DNA of 64,000 nucleotides from Yinghuangia sp035454725 (GCF_051388935.1 NZ_JBPKBI010000016.1:93165-157164), one strand, 5' to 3'; shown: positions 1 through 8,050, numbered from the stretch's first letter. A program made the numbers and translations. Notes: a model not told the origin generated them from the letters alone.

Positions 1-711
1 GCCGCGCAGCGCGTGCCCGACCGGCGCCTTGACCTTGTCGGCGAACGCCATCACCTCGGCGTGCGCACCCGCGACACCGCGCCCGCAGAACACGGTGACC
101 TTGTCGGCCGCGTCGACCAAGGCGACCAGCCGGTCGATCTCGTCGTCGCCCGGCCGGATCGTCGGCGGCCCGGATACCATCGCCGGCTCCACCGCGCCCC
201 GGGGCGCCGGACGGCCCGCCACATCGCCCGGAAGCGTCACCACGGAGACCCCGCGCCGCCCGACCGCGTGCCGGATGGCGGTCTGCACGACGCGCGGCAT
301 CTGCTCCGGGGTGGAGACCAACTCGCAGTAGTGACTGCACTCCTGGAACAGGCGGTCGGGGTGGGTCTCCTGGAAGTAGCCCGTGCCGATCCGGTCGCTC
401 GGGATGTGCGACGCGAGGGCGATCACCGGCGCCATCGAGCGGTGCGCGTCGAACAAGCCGTTGATCAGGTGCAGGTTCCCCGGCCCGCACGACCCCGCAC
501 ACGCCGCGAGCCGCCCGGTGAGCTGCGCCTCCGCCCCGGCCGCGAACGCCGCGGCTTCCTCGTGCCGCACCTGCACCCAGTCGACGGCTCCGCTGCGCCG
601 GATGGCGTCCACGACGGGGTTGAGGCTGTCGCCCACGACTCCGAACACATGTCGCACACCCGCACGGGCGAGAAGGTCGACGTACTGCTCCGCAACGGTC
701 TGCTTGGCCAT
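1..711 (-). CDS. poxB: Pyruvate:quinone oxidoreductase (PoxB-like), N-terminal part, cut by window edge
   Basis: This is the first 237 codons of a thiamine-diphosphate enzyme; the rest lies beyond the left edge. The start ATG at 711 gives MAKQTVAEQYVDLLARAGV, the usual opening of PoxB. The N-terminal ThDP-binding (PYR) fold is clear: FGVVGDSLNP, RHEEAAAFAAGAEAQ with the family's catalytic glutamate, AGSCGPGNLHLINGLFDAHR and GYFQETHP, all close to E. coli PoxB. From about residue 185 the central domain begins. The family decarboxylates pyruvate to acetate and CO2 at the membrane face, passing electrons to quinone. An acetolactate-synthase-like relative is the alternative, but the SCGPGNLHL and QETHP segments favour PoxB. 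It is divergent from the gene at 853. Confidence 0.9.
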   Translation of the reverse strand, partial: MAKQTVAEQYVDLLARAGVRHVFGVVGDSLNPVVDAIRRSGAVDWVQVRHEEAAAFAAGAEAQLTGRLAACAGSCGPGNLHLINGLFDAHRSMAPVIALASHIPSDRIGTGYFQETHPDRLFQECSHYCELVSTPEQMPRVVQTAIRHAVGRRGVSVVTLPGDVAGRPAPRGAVEPAMVSGPPTIRPGDDEIDRLVALVDAADKVTVFCGRGVAGAHAEVMAFADKVKAPVGHALRG

Positions 712-852
712 GGCCTGGCTCCCTAGTCTGTCGAAGGACCAGGTGCCAGGTGTCCGGCGACGGCCACCCGCACACTTTCCGGTACGACCGTGCACGTGAC
801 GACCCGCCCGCGGTGGACTGTCGTCCGGCTCTGCGAGAGTGTTCGGGTGCTG

Positions 853-1242
853 ATGACTCCCGAGAAAACGCTGTTCGTTCGAGGCGCCACACCCGTCCTG
901 CTGTTGGCCGAGGCCGCCGTCCACGACGCCCTGCCCGTGGTGACCGCGCCGGACGGCGCGGTGCCCGCATGCGACGGATGGGGCATCATGGCGCGGCTCA
1001 CCATGTGCGTCGTCGACGGGCCCGGTGACGCCGGGGTCGCCATCCCGTCGTTCGACGCGGCGGTCGTCGCCGAAGGGCGCACGACCACCGGGCCGGACGC
1101 GATGGGCGCATGGTGCGAGGACGTCGACCGGGCCGGTGGCGCGATCGTCCTGTCCCTCGACCGGCTTCCCGAAGTGCCGGACTGGGCCGACCTCCTGGGA
1201 TCGGGCACATCCCGCGGCGGTTTCCTGCGCAGCCTGGGCTGA
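853..1242 (+). CDS. Hypothetical protein of 129 residues
   Basis: I do not recognise the family. The frame is open from 790, but I prefer the ATG at 853 because the residues before it look like translated leader and a GTG/ATG cluster lies there. The protein is soluble, mildly acidic and has no signal peptide or membrane segment. It starts MTPEKTLFVRGATPVLLL and ends in a glycine-serine-rich tail. It faces poxB across about 140 bases and converges on the large hydrolase gene that ends at 1289. Coding character (strong third-position G/C, protein-like composition) supports a real gene; function is unknown. Confidence 0.6.
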   Translation: MTPEKTLFVRGATPVLLLAEAAVHDALPVVTAPDGAVPACDGWGIMARLTMCVVDGPGDAGVAIPSFDAAVVAEGRTTTGPDAMGAWCEDVDRAGGAIVLSLDRLPEVPDWADLLGSGTSRGGFLRSLG

Positions 1243-1288
1243 GTCCACCGGCCTCTTCGGCGGCTTCGGTCCTTCCAGACCGTGGGCC

Positions 1289-3292
1289 TCAGCTCACCAC
1301 GATGCGAGCGCGAGCCAGGTTGTCCATGCGCGCGTAGGGGGTCGCGGGGTCGCCATCGGGTTGGGAGGCCACGCGGACGGTGACGAAGTGGGTGCCGGGT
1401 TCGGTGAACACGTGGTCGCGTTCGACGGTCACCGCGACGGCCGGGCCGGGGTCGGTGGTGTCCGAGAAGGAGCCGGTGCCGTCGAAGTCCCAGGCGACGG
1501 AAACGATTTGGCCCGCGCCGGGAGGCGTCTCGGCGACCGCCTTGAGCCGTACGCTCTGCCCCGCGGCGACCTCGGCGCGGTCGGCGCCGTCGGCGGTGAG
1601 GGTGACCACGGGCTGGACGCCGAGCCGGTCGGCGGCGCGGTCGGGCACGCGGACCTGACCGTCGTCGACCGTGTAGCGGGTGGTGGCGGCTGGCTCCTCG
1701 CCGGTCTCGACCCACGCGCTGAGCCGGCGCAGCGCCTGGTGCAGGACGCCGAGATAGCTGACCGTGCGAGTGGGGTGCTCTTGGACCTCGTCGTCGCCGT
1801 GCAGGGCGTGGTCGACATACCAGAGCCGGAAGTCGTCGTCGGTGCGGTCGCCGAGATGCTCGCGCACACGGTCGTGGTACCAGGCCGCCTGCCAGGGGAA
1901 GGCCTCGCGGTCCAGCAGGCACGACACGACGATCATCTTGCCGGTGAAGCGCCCCGTGGGCAGGTGGCCGGACGCCGCCTCGGTGAACAACGGGCCCAGC
2001 AGGAAAGGCCGTTGGGGATACAGCGGTGTGCCGTCGGCCGCGCGGAACTGGTCCCACACGGGATAGGTCCCGTCCGGGACCTGGTGGCGGTGGTAGGTCT
2101 GCGCGGCCAGGAAGGCGCTGTTGTCGAGTTCGACGGTGTCGCCGGGTTGCAGGTCGGCCAACACGCCGCGGCTGTCGGGGTTGTCCAGGACGGCCGTGTC
2201 GCCGTGGACGGCCGTGACGGTGACGCGGGCCCCGGCCGCCTTGCCGCTGACGACTTTGAGGTCGGCGCCCTGGATCGTCGTGTCGGCGGGCAGCCCGGGC
2301 ACACCGACGGCCACGGCGGTGTCCTCGTCGCCGCCCGGTCCCTGGAACGCGTTGTCGACGCCGCCGCGCGGAGTCCCCTCGGCGTGACGCTCCGGCACGC
2401 CGAGGGCGGTGGCCTGGCTGCGGGTGAGGGTGCCGGTGGTGGCGCAGCGGTGGCGTACGCGGTCGCGGTGGACCGAGGAGTCGGGGTCGGCGCCCAGGTG
2501 GCCGGGGACGGTCCAGAAGTCCTCGAAGTAGCCGGGGTCCACCAACCCGACGTGCGGATAAAGCGTGCCGAAGGCGTGGAAGCCCATGGTCGCGTGGCCG
2601 AACCAGGAGCGGGTCGGGAAGCCCATGCGCGTGACCTCGGCCAGGGCCTGCCGCTGTTCCTCGGTCAGCCCGGCGTCCGGCGCCTGCCGGGATCCTGCGT
2701 CTGCGGCGTCGGCGACGCGGTCCAGCGCACCGCGCAGAACGCGCTGGGCGTGCATGCGGACGCTGAACACGTTGGGTATCGCCATGGGGCTGCCGATGAC
2801 ATACGGCACGAACCCGTCCCACACCCCCTTGGTGCTCTCGGCGCCGCCGATCGTGCGGTAGCCGCCGCCGCTGCCGCCGTACGCGTAGCCGTAGGGGCGG
2901 TGGTCGCCGTACATCGACCGGGCGACCTCGCGGGAGTGCTGCGCGGCGGCGGCGTTGGCGCGGTACGCCGTGACCGTCGGATCGGCTTGGCCGCCCGGAG
3001 TCGCGGGGCTGCCGCCTCCGTTCGTCTCCACGAAGTAGGCGCCGCTGGAGACGGCGAACCCGATCTTGTCCTCGCGGCCCGTCGCGCTCTGCGCGAGGTG
3101 TTCGCTGTCGGGGACGGGAGTGATGTGCTGGAAGAACCGCCCCCGGTACTGCTCGGGAGGCGGGAAGTACAGGGAGAAGCGGGTGTCGGTCCCGGTGAAG
3201 CCGCCGTGCACGTACCGGTGACGGACGGGCGTGTCATGCCATTCGTCGACGTCGAGGTAGGGGCCGGTGAAGTCGGGCGCGGCGTTGTCCAC
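1289..3292 (-). CDS. Large alpha/beta-hydrolase-like protein with C-terminal PKD domain
   Basis: The protein has 667 residues. A GTG start at 3292 is preceded by GAGGAG at good spacing. Around residue 140 the segment YAYGGSGGGYRTIGG contains a G-x-S-x-G-G-type nucleophile elbow. A later ALHGDDE segment could supply acid and histidine residues of a hydrolase triad. Roughly residues 555-667 form a PKD/Ig-like domain (VAWDFDGTGSFSDTTDPG and a final VTVRVA strand). PKD domains usually sit on secreted proteins, yet no signal peptide or Tat motif is visible from this start. The substrate cannot be inferred. It is divergent from the TetR-type gene at 3429, which may regulate it. Confidence 0.7.
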   Translation of the reverse strand: MDNAAPDFTGPYLDVDEWHDTPVRHRYVHGGFTGTDTRFSLYFPPPEQYRGRFFQHITPVPDSEHLAQSATGREDKIGFAVSSGAYFVETNGGGSPATPGGQADPTVTAYRANAAAAQHSREVARSMYGDHRPYGYAYGGSGGGYRTIGGAESTKGVWDGFVPYVIGSPMAIPNVFSVRMHAQRVLRGALDRVADAADAGSRQAPDAGLTEEQRQALAEVTRMGFPTRSWFGHATMGFHAFGTLYPHVGLVDPGYFEDFWTVPGHLGADPDSSVHRDRVRHRCATTGTLTRSQATALGVPERHAEGTPRGGVDNAFQGPGGDEDTAVAVGVPGLPADTTIQGADLKVVSGKAAGARVTVTAVHGDTAVLDNPDSRGVLADLQPGDTVELDNSAFLAAQTYHRHQVPDGTYPVWDQFRAADGTPLYPQRPFLLGPLFTEAASGHLPTGRFTGKMIVVSCLLDREAFPWQAAWYHDRVREHLGDRTDDDFRLWYVDHALHGDDEVQEHPTRTVSYLGVLHQALRRLSAWVETGEEPAATTRYTVDDGQVRVPDRAADRLGVQPVVTLTADGADRAEVAAGQSVRLKAVAETPPGAGQIVSVAWDFDGTGSFSDTTDPGPAVAVTVERDHVFTEPGTHFVTVRVASQPDGDPATPYARMDNLARARIVVS

Positions 3293-3392
3293 GGGGTCTC
3301 CTCAGCAGAAATCCGAGTGACACACAGTAAATCCTCGCCTCGCAGGCCGTCCAGGGGTCATCAGCGGGTTTTCGGCGCGCTAAAAACACCTC

Positions 3393-3421
3393 TTCACTCA
3401 ATGTTCCAAGGGCCATAGAGT
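3393..3421 (+). promoter_or_regulatory. Putative promoter of the TetR gene, leaderless arrangement
   Basis: A TTCACT box at 3393-3398 and TAGAGT at 3416-3421 are separated by 17 bases. The ATG at 3429 lies 7 bases after the -10, so the message would be leaderless or nearly so. A loose palindrome, GTTTT at 3368-3372 with AAAAC at 3383-3387, lies just upstream and could be the operator shared with the divergent hydrolase gene. This rests on pattern alone. Confidence 0.35.
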
Positions 3422-3428
3422 TCCGGCC

Positions 3429-4067
3429 ATGACGTCGACAGGACCGTCCAGGACACGCGGCACGTACGCCCGGACCGCCGAGCGTCGCCGGACGATCGCC
3501 CGCGCCGTCCTCGACCTCGTCCTGGAGAAGGGACACGCCGGCGTCACCACGGCCGAGACGGCGGCCCGGGCCGGCACCAGCGAGGCGACCGTCCTGTACC
3601 ACTTCCCGACCCGCGACCACCTGCTGGTGGCGGCCCTGCGCCGCGCCTACGACGAGGACGAGGAGCGGATGCCACCCGGCCCGACAGGTCTGGACCTGGA
3701 CCGGCTGCGGCGGTACGCCACCGGAGTCCACCGGGAGGTGACGAACCTGGACACCGCACTGGCCGGCCACGCGGGCACGCCCGGCCACCCCGCGCGCGAA
3801 TTCTTCGCCGAACTCCACAGCCAGGCACGCGAACGCTGGACCGACATCATCGCTGCGCGCCAGGAGACAGGCCTGGCACACCCGGGACTGGACCCGTCCG
3901 ACACCGCCCGCCAGTTCCTGGCCCTGTGGAACGGGTTGCGCGCCCAGTGGCTGGTCGACCCGACGTTCGACCTCGGCGAGACACTTGTCTCCGGGTTCCG
4001 CCGCCTGACCGGCCAGAACTGGATGGAGGCGCGTGGGGTGCTCCTCGCCCCGGACGCGGGCCTGTAG
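3429..4067 (+). CDS. TetR/AcrR-family transcriptional regulator
   Basis: The protein has 212 residues. Residues about 18-65 form the TetR helix-turn-helix: RTIARAVLDLVLEKGHAGVT, TTAETAARAGTSEATVLYHF and the typical PTRDHLLVAAL continuation. The variable C-terminal helical domain (roughly 75-205) would bind a ligand and dimerise. It is divergent from the PKD hydrolase gene, the classical arrangement for a repressor controlling its neighbour. The ligand is unknown. Confidence 0.88.
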   Translation: MTSTGPSRTRGTYARTAERRRTIARAVLDLVLEKGHAGVTTAETAARAGTSEATVLYHFPTRDHLLVAALRRAYDEDEERMPPGPTGLDLDRLRRYATGVHREVTNLDTALAGHAGTPGHPAREFFAELHSQARERWTDIIAARQETGLAHPGLDPSDTARQFLALWNGLRAQWLVDPTFDLGETLVSGFRRLTGQNWMEARGVLLAPDAGL

Positions 4068-4171
4068 CGCGGCCCGCGCAAGGCCAACTGCCGACCTGTG
4101 GAAAGCCGTTCGGACGACCACCGTACGCAGGTGCGCCATGGAGCGGCGCCGTGGAACGCCGCCGTGGTACG

Positions 4172-5170
4172 TCAGTGGCCGACGGTCATGACGATCTTGC
4201 CCACCTGAGTGCCCGCCTCCATGTAGCGGTGTGCCGCGGCCACGTCGTGCAGGTCGAAGGTCCGGTCGATCACGGGCCGGAACGCGCCCGTGCGCAGACC
4301 GGAGGAGACGAACGCCTCGGCCCGGCGCAGCCGCTGCGGGTCTCGTGTCGTCTCGTGCATCGTGTACGTGCGCATGTTCAGCGCGGGCATGCCGAGCGTG
4401 AATCCCGGATAGGGCGTCTCCCGACCGCTCACCGCCCCGTACAGGAAGAGCGTGCCGCCGGGAGCGACCGCCCTGGCCAGGTCGACGACACCGGGTCCCG
4501 CGACCGCGTCGAAGACGAATTCTGCACCCCGGCCCGCGGTCAGGGCGAGCACACGGTCGGCGACGTCCTCCTCGTCGGTGACAATCACGTCCGCGGCGCC
4601 CGCCTTGAGCAGCGCCTCCTGCTTGACGCGGCTGCGCGTCGTGGCGACCGGTGTCGCGCCGACGCGCCGGGCGACCTGGATCGCGGCCAGGCCGACACTG
4701 CTGGAGGCGGCGGTGAGCACGACGGTGTCGCCCGCCTGCATGCCGCCCACCTCGACCAGCGCCCCGTACGCCGTCACATACGGCATCCAGACCGCCGCGC
4801 CCTCGACCGCGTCGACTTCTGCCGGGCGATGCACGACCGCGCTCGCCGGGACGATCGCGCGCTCGGCATAGACGGCGTAGTCGTTCATCGAGAACGCGGG
4901 CACGACGCTGACCACTTGTCCCGCCACGAACTGCGTCACTCCCGCGCCGACGGCCTCGACCACACCGGCGGCCTCGGCGCCGAGCCGGGCCGGGAACCGT
5001 TTGGCGGGCTCGATGTAGTGGCCGCCGCGGAACAGCACCTCGGCCCGGTTGACCCCGATCGCGTCCACCTTGATCAGCAACTCGCCGGGCCCCGGCTCGC
5101 CGACCTCCACATCCTCCAGCCGCAGCACCTCCGGCCCGCCGTACTCATGAAATCGCACCGTCGCAGCCAT
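4172..5170 (-). CDS. Zinc-free MDR / quinone-oxidoreductase-like NADPH dehydrogenase
   Basis: The protein has 332 residues starting MAATVRFHEYGGPEVLRLED, which is typical of quinone oxidoreductase-like medium-chain dehydrogenases. I chose the ATG at 5170 over the upstream extension because AAAGGGGG precedes it and the family begins there. A GroES-like domain (to about 130) is followed by a Rossmann fold with VVLTAASSSVGLAAIQVARR, an AASxxVG variant of the usual GASGGVG loop. The zinc-ligand cysteines of alcohol dehydrogenases are absent. The likely reaction is NADPH-dependent reduction of a quinone or enone. It is divergent from the ArsR-like gene at 5295, with an inverted repeat between them. 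Confidence 0.88.
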   Translation of the reverse strand: MAATVRFHEYGGPEVLRLEDVEVGEPGPGELLIKVDAIGVNRAEVLFRGGHYIEPAKRFPARLGAEAAGVVEAVGAGVTQFVAGQVVSVVPAFSMNDYAVYAERAIVPASAVVHRPAEVDAVEGAAVWMPYVTAYGALVEVGGMQAGDTVVLTAASSSVGLAAIQVARRVGATPVATTRSRVKQEALLKAGAADVIVTDEEDVADRVLALTAGRGAEFVFDAVAGPGVVDLARAVAPGGTLFLYGAVSGRETPYPGFTLGMPALNMRTYTMHETTRDPQRLRRAEAFVSSGLRTGAFRPVIDRTFDLHDVAAAHRYMEAGTQVGKIVMTVGH

Positions 5171-5231
5171 CACCCGGCCCCCTTTCGGAACGTTGTCGCC
5201 GCGCTCAGCCAAGCGCAAAGTACGACGGCTG

Positions 5232-5259
5232 TCAAAGTTCGACCACGATGGTACTTTGA
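5232..5259. promoter_or_regulatory. Inverted repeat between the MDR and ArsR genes (operator candidate)
   Basis: TCAAAGT at 5232-5238 is mirrored by ACTTTGA at 5253-5259 with 14 bases between, and the flanking bases continue an imperfect symmetry. It sits in the 124-base divergent gap, so the ArsR-like protein could repress both genes from here. Confidence 0.5.
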
Positions 5260-5294
5260 TGACTGCCGTACGATGCGCGCAGGAGGTGGAGGCC

Positions 5295-5651
5295 ATGGCG
5301 GCAACACGGCAGAAGAACAAGGACGCGCGGATCCCCGCCCATCCGGATGTCCGCACGATCAGCCTTCAGCAGGTGCTCGAAGCCCTGGTCGACCCTGTGC
5401 GCCGTCATATCGTCAGCGCCCTGTACGCCTCCCACGAGGACCTCGCCTGCGGCACGATCGACCTGCCGGTCAGCAAGTCCACCGCCACCCACCACTTTCA
5501 CGTGCTGCGCGAGGCCGGCCTCATCCGCCAGTACTACGTGGGTACTTCGCGCATGAACGCGCTGCGCCGCGACGAGATCGACGAAGCCTTCCCCGGCCTG
5601 CTGCGCGCGTTGGTCGCCCGGCCCGAAGGGCCGTCCGCCGGGGACGCCTGA
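5295..5651 (+). CDS. ArsR-family winged-helix transcriptional regulator
   Basis: The protein has 118 residues. The ATG at 5295 is chosen because AGGAGG at 5281-5286 sits 8 bases upstream; the frame is open further back but with no better start. The winged helix is clear: LQQVLEALVDPVRRHIVSAL, then a recognition helix in VSKSTATHHFHVLREAGLIR and a wing leading to a terminal helix. No metal-binding cysteine pair is present in the DNA-recognition helix, so it probably does not sense arsenite-type metals. It is divergent from the quinone-oxidoreductase-like gene and probably controls it, perhaps responding to a quinone or other electrophile. Confidence 0.87.
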   Translation: MAATRQKNKDARIPAHPDVRTISLQQVLEALVDPVRRHIVSALYASHEDLACGTIDLPVSKSTATHHFHVLREAGLIRQYYVGTSRMNALRRDEIDEAFPGLLRALVARPEGPSAGDA

Positions 5652-5729
5652 ACGCCGTCGGGCCCGACCGGTGAATCCGCGTCCGCCCTCGGTGCGTTGA
5701 CGGCTCAAGGCCGTCCGTGAAACTCTCCT

Positions 5730-5743
5730 TTCCTTATAAGGAA
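5730..5743. promoter_or_regulatory. Perfect 14-base palindrome upstream of the LLM operon
   Basis: TTCCTTATAAGGAA is a perfect palindrome in an unusually A/T-rich spot about 24 bases before the short leader ORF at 5767. Its position and symmetry suggest a repressor operator overlapping the promoter of the LLM-DUF1330 operon. Confidence 0.5.
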
Positions 5744-5766
5744 TGAAACTATTGCGAGGAGAGTTG

Positions 5767-5847
5767 ATGCCGGTGTCGGGAACCGTTCCGCCGCAACGGA
5801 CCACGTCCGGTACCGGCGCCCCCATCGCCGCCGAGGGAGCGCTGTGA
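5767..5847 (+). CDS. Short leader ORF (26 codons) overlapping the LLM start
   Basis: An ATG at 5767 is preceded by GAGGAG with good spacing and encodes MPVSGTVPPQRTTSGTGAPI followed by six residues. Its TGA at 5845-5847 overlaps the GTG start of the next gene (GTGA). This looks like translational coupling through a small upstream ORF. No protein family is recognisable, so it may act only by being translated. It could alternatively be chance in a GC-rich leader. Confidence 0.4.
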   Translation: MPVSGTVPPQRTTSGTGAPIAAEGAL

Positions 5848-6878
5848 GCGCGGCGGTCGGCGCAGGTCCGGAGCTGTCGTGCGGTCTGCCGCCCGGGCCG
5901 GAGTTCGCCGACCTGGCCGTGTTGGCCGAGGAGCTCGGCTACGCCAGGGTCTGGATATTCGACTCGGCGCCGCTGTGGGAGGACCCGTTCGTCCATCTCG
6001 CCCTCGCCGCGCAGCGGACGACGCGCATCGGGCTCGGCACCGCCGTCCTGATCCCCCAGCAGCGGTCCGTTATGGCCATGGCGTCCGGGATTGCCACCCT
6101 CGCCCGCATCTCCGGCGGGCGCTTCCGGGCGTGCTTCGGCACCGGGTTCACCGCGCGACTGACGGTGGGGCGACGCCCGATGGCCCTGAAGGCGCTCGCC
6201 GACTACACCGCGGCCGTGCGCCGACTGCTGGCGGGGGAGACCGCGACCGTGGACGGCCGGCCCGTGCGGATGCTGCACGCGGCGGGCCTGACCGCCCCCC
6301 GGCCGATCGAAGTGCCTTTGTGGCTCAGCGTGTTCGGTCCCCGCGGCAACGCCATGGCCGCCGAGCTCGCGGACGGCATCATCGGGCCGCCGCACCCTGC
6401 CCTCCCGACCGCGACGCTCATCTCCGGCACCGTGCTCGCCCCCGGCGAGGACCCCGGTTCGCAGCGCGTCCGGGAGGCGATCGGTCCGTGGCGGATCGTC
6501 GAGTGGCACACCGCGTACGCCTTCGGCGGCGCAGCCGCGGTCGACGCCCTGCCCGGCGGGCGGGCCTGGCGCGACGCGCTGGAGGCCTCGGCGCCCGAGA
6601 GCGAACGCCACCTGCTGACCTTCGAGGGCCACGTCACGCACCTGCCCGACCGCGACCGCCGCGTCCTTGAGCAGTTGGACGCCGCACACCTGGTCGGCGA
6701 CGCCGAAATCGACGTCGCGAACCTGGTCGGCGACGCAGCCCGGATCGCCGGGAAAGTCGATGATCTCGCCGAGGCAGGCTTCGACGAGATCATCTACACC
6801 CCGGCCGGCCCCGACGTGGCACGCGAACTGCGCGCCATGGCCGAGGCGACACGACCGCGAGAGGGGCGGCACGCATGA
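5844..6878 (+). CDS. LLM-class flavin/F420-dependent oxidoreductase
   Basis: The protein has 344 residues from a GTG start at 5844. It has the luciferase-like monooxygenase fold: the opening strand SCGLPPGPEF, LAVLAEELGYARVWIFDS, LGTAVLIPQQRSVMAMASGI and GGRFRACFGTGFT, the usual phosphate-binding stretch. In actinomycetes this class uses FMN or F420 to oxidise or reduce small molecules. It forms an operon with the DUF1330 gene (4-base ATGA overlap) and follows a coupled leader ORF and a palindrome. The substrate is unknown. Confidence 0.88.
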   Translation: MSAAVGAGPELSCGLPPGPEFADLAVLAEELGYARVWIFDSAPLWEDPFVHLALAAQRTTRIGLGTAVLIPQQRSVMAMASGIATLARISGGRFRACFGTGFTARLTVGRRPMALKALADYTAAVRRLLAGETATVDGRPVRMLHAAGLTAPRPIEVPLWLSVFGPRGNAMAAELADGIIGPPHPALPTATLISGTVLAPGEDPGSQRVREAIGPWRIVEWHTAYAFGGAAAVDALPGGRAWRDALEASAPESERHLLTFEGHVTHLPDRDRRVLEQLDAAHLVGDAEIDVANLVGDAARIAGKVDDLAEAGFDEIIYTPAGPDVARELRAMAEATRPREGRHA

Positions 6879-7177
6879 GCAAGGGCTACGTGATCCTCAC
6901 CGAGGCGATCCACGACCGGGCGGTGATGACGGAGTACGAAAAGGCGTCCACCGCACCGCTCGTCGAGCACCGGGGGACCGTGCTCGCCGCCACCGAGGAC
7001 ATCCAGGTCGTCGAAGGCCGCTGGCACGGCACCCGGACCGTGGTTCTGGAATTCGCGTCGGTGGAGGCGGCACGCGCGTGGTACGAATCGGCCGGCTACC
7101 AGGCAGCCAAGCCCCTCCGCGACAGCGCCGCCGAGAGCAACCTCGTCATCCTCCCGGGGTTCGAGTTCCCCGGCTGA
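6875..7177 (+). CDS. DUF1330 family small protein
   Basis: The protein has 100 residues beginning MSKGYVILTEAIHDRAVMTE. It is a dimeric alpha-beta barrel type protein with the conserved LVEHRGTVLAATEDIQVVEG and VVLEFASVEAARAWYESAGY segments that define DUF1330. Function in the family is unknown, although it often accompanies oxidoreductases. The ATG overlaps the LLM stop codon, so the two are translated together. A strong hairpin follows directly. Confidence 0.9.
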   Translation: MSKGYVILTEAIHDRAVMTEYEKASTAPLVEHRGTVLAATEDIQVVEGRWHGTRTVVLEFASVEAARAWYESAGYQAAKPLRDSAAESNLVILPGFEFPG

Positions 7178-7178
7178 G

Positions 7179-7201
7179 GGCCCGCCGGCACCCGGCGGGC
7201 C
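7179..7201. terminator. Bidirectional terminator hairpin
   Basis: GGCCCGCCGG at 7179-7188 pairs perfectly with CCGGCGGGCC at 7192-7201 around a 3-base loop. It lies between the convergent ends of the DUF1330 gene and the NmrA-like gene. Confidence 0.75.
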
Positions 7202-7214
7202 GTGCCGCGGTGCC

Positions 7215-7946
7215 TCAGGCGAGCCAGTCGGCGTAGCGCGTCTGGGCGATGCGGGTACCGTCGCCGTGGGCGACGAGCGCGTCGCCCGGTACGGCGGCGA
7301 ACATCCCGGCGTCGGCGGTGACCACGCTGCGGTGGTCGCCATGGGCTTCCACGGTGATCCGGCCGAGTTCGTCGAGGGTGAAGACCTCGGGGCCGGCCAC
7401 TTCGAGGATGCCGTTGAGCGGGGCGCCCGCGGCGACGTCCGCGACCGCTTCGGCGACCTCGGCGGCGGCGATCGGCTGGATCGGGGTGGCCGGCAGGCGT
7501 ACGGTGTCGCCCTCCGTGGTCCAGGACAGGACCGCGTCGATGAACTCCATGAACTGCGTGGCCCGGACAATCGACCACGGGATCGAACCCGCCTTGAGCA
7601 CGTCCTCCTGGAGGACCTTGGCGCGGTAGTAGGCGAGGTCGGGCACCTTGTCGACGCCGACGATCGACAGGACCACCACGTGCCCGACACCGGCCTTGCG
7701 GCTCGCGGACAGCAAGTTGTCCATGCTGGTGCGGAAGAAGTCCGCGGAAGCGTCGTCGAACGTGGGGGAGTTCGTCAGGTTCACCGCCACATCCGCGCCG
7801 GCCAGTCCCTCCTCCAGGCCCTCCCCGGTGACGACGTCGACGCCCGTCGACGTCGCAAGCGGCACCGCACGGTGTCCGGCGGCGTTCAGCTTTTCCACGA
7901 CCTGCGACCCGATGAGGCCGGTTCCGCCGAGAACTGCGATCTGCAT
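7215..7946 (-). CDS. NmrA-like atypical short-chain reductase (NAD(P)-binding)
   Basis: The protein has 243 residues. The N-terminus MQIAVLGGTGLIGSQVVEKL carries the GxxGxxG dinucleotide motif of atypical SDRs. GADVAVNLTNSP and VVLSIVGVDKVPDLAYYRAK follow the family pattern, with Y-x-x-x-K near residue 130, and IVRATQFMEFID is a hallmark of NmrA/YwnB-like members. It is divergent from an Rrf2 regulator, with two palindromes between. It may act as an NADPH-dependent reductase or redox sensor. Confidence 0.88.
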   Translation of the reverse strand: MQIAVLGGTGLIGSQVVEKLNAAGHRAVPLATSTGVDVVTGEGLEEGLAGADVAVNLTNSPTFDDASADFFRTSMDNLLSASRKAGVGHVVVLSIVGVDKVPDLAYYRAKVLQEDVLKAGSIPWSIVRATQFMEFIDAVLSWTTEGDTVRLPATPIQPIAAAEVAEAVADVAAGAPLNGILEVAGPEVFTLDELGRITVEAHGDHRSVVTADAGMFAAVPGDALVAHGDGTRIAQTRYADWLA

Positions 7947-7999
7947 GGCAACGCCTTTCCGTCACGGACGCGTCCGGCACGGGCCGCACCCGGGTTCTA

Positions 8000-8022
8000 A
8001 CTCGGATACTTTCTGTCCGCGA
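8000..8022. promoter_or_regulatory. Degenerate second Rrf2 operator
   Basis: ACTCGGATAC, a 3-base centre and CTGTCCGCGA match the perfect palindrome at 8028-8050 in most positions. It lies 28 bases (about 2.7 helical turns) away, on the side of the NmrA-like gene. Confidence 0.45.
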
Positions 8023-8027
8023 ATGAT

Positions 8028-8050
8028 ACTCGGATAGAAACTATCCGAGT
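8028..8050. promoter_or_regulatory. Rrf2 operator, perfect inverted repeat
   Basis: ACTCGGATAG, AAA, CTATCCGAGT form a perfect 10-3-10 palindrome between the divergent NmrA-like and Rrf2 genes. It is the obvious binding site of the Rrf2 dimer, and its position suggests repression of both promoters. Confidence 0.75.

Noticed and set aside
723..2822. Very long arginine- and proline-rich minus-strand open frame
   Set aside because: It is a GC-driven shadow spanning the gene at 853 and the PKD hydrolase in another frame; its composition is not protein-like.
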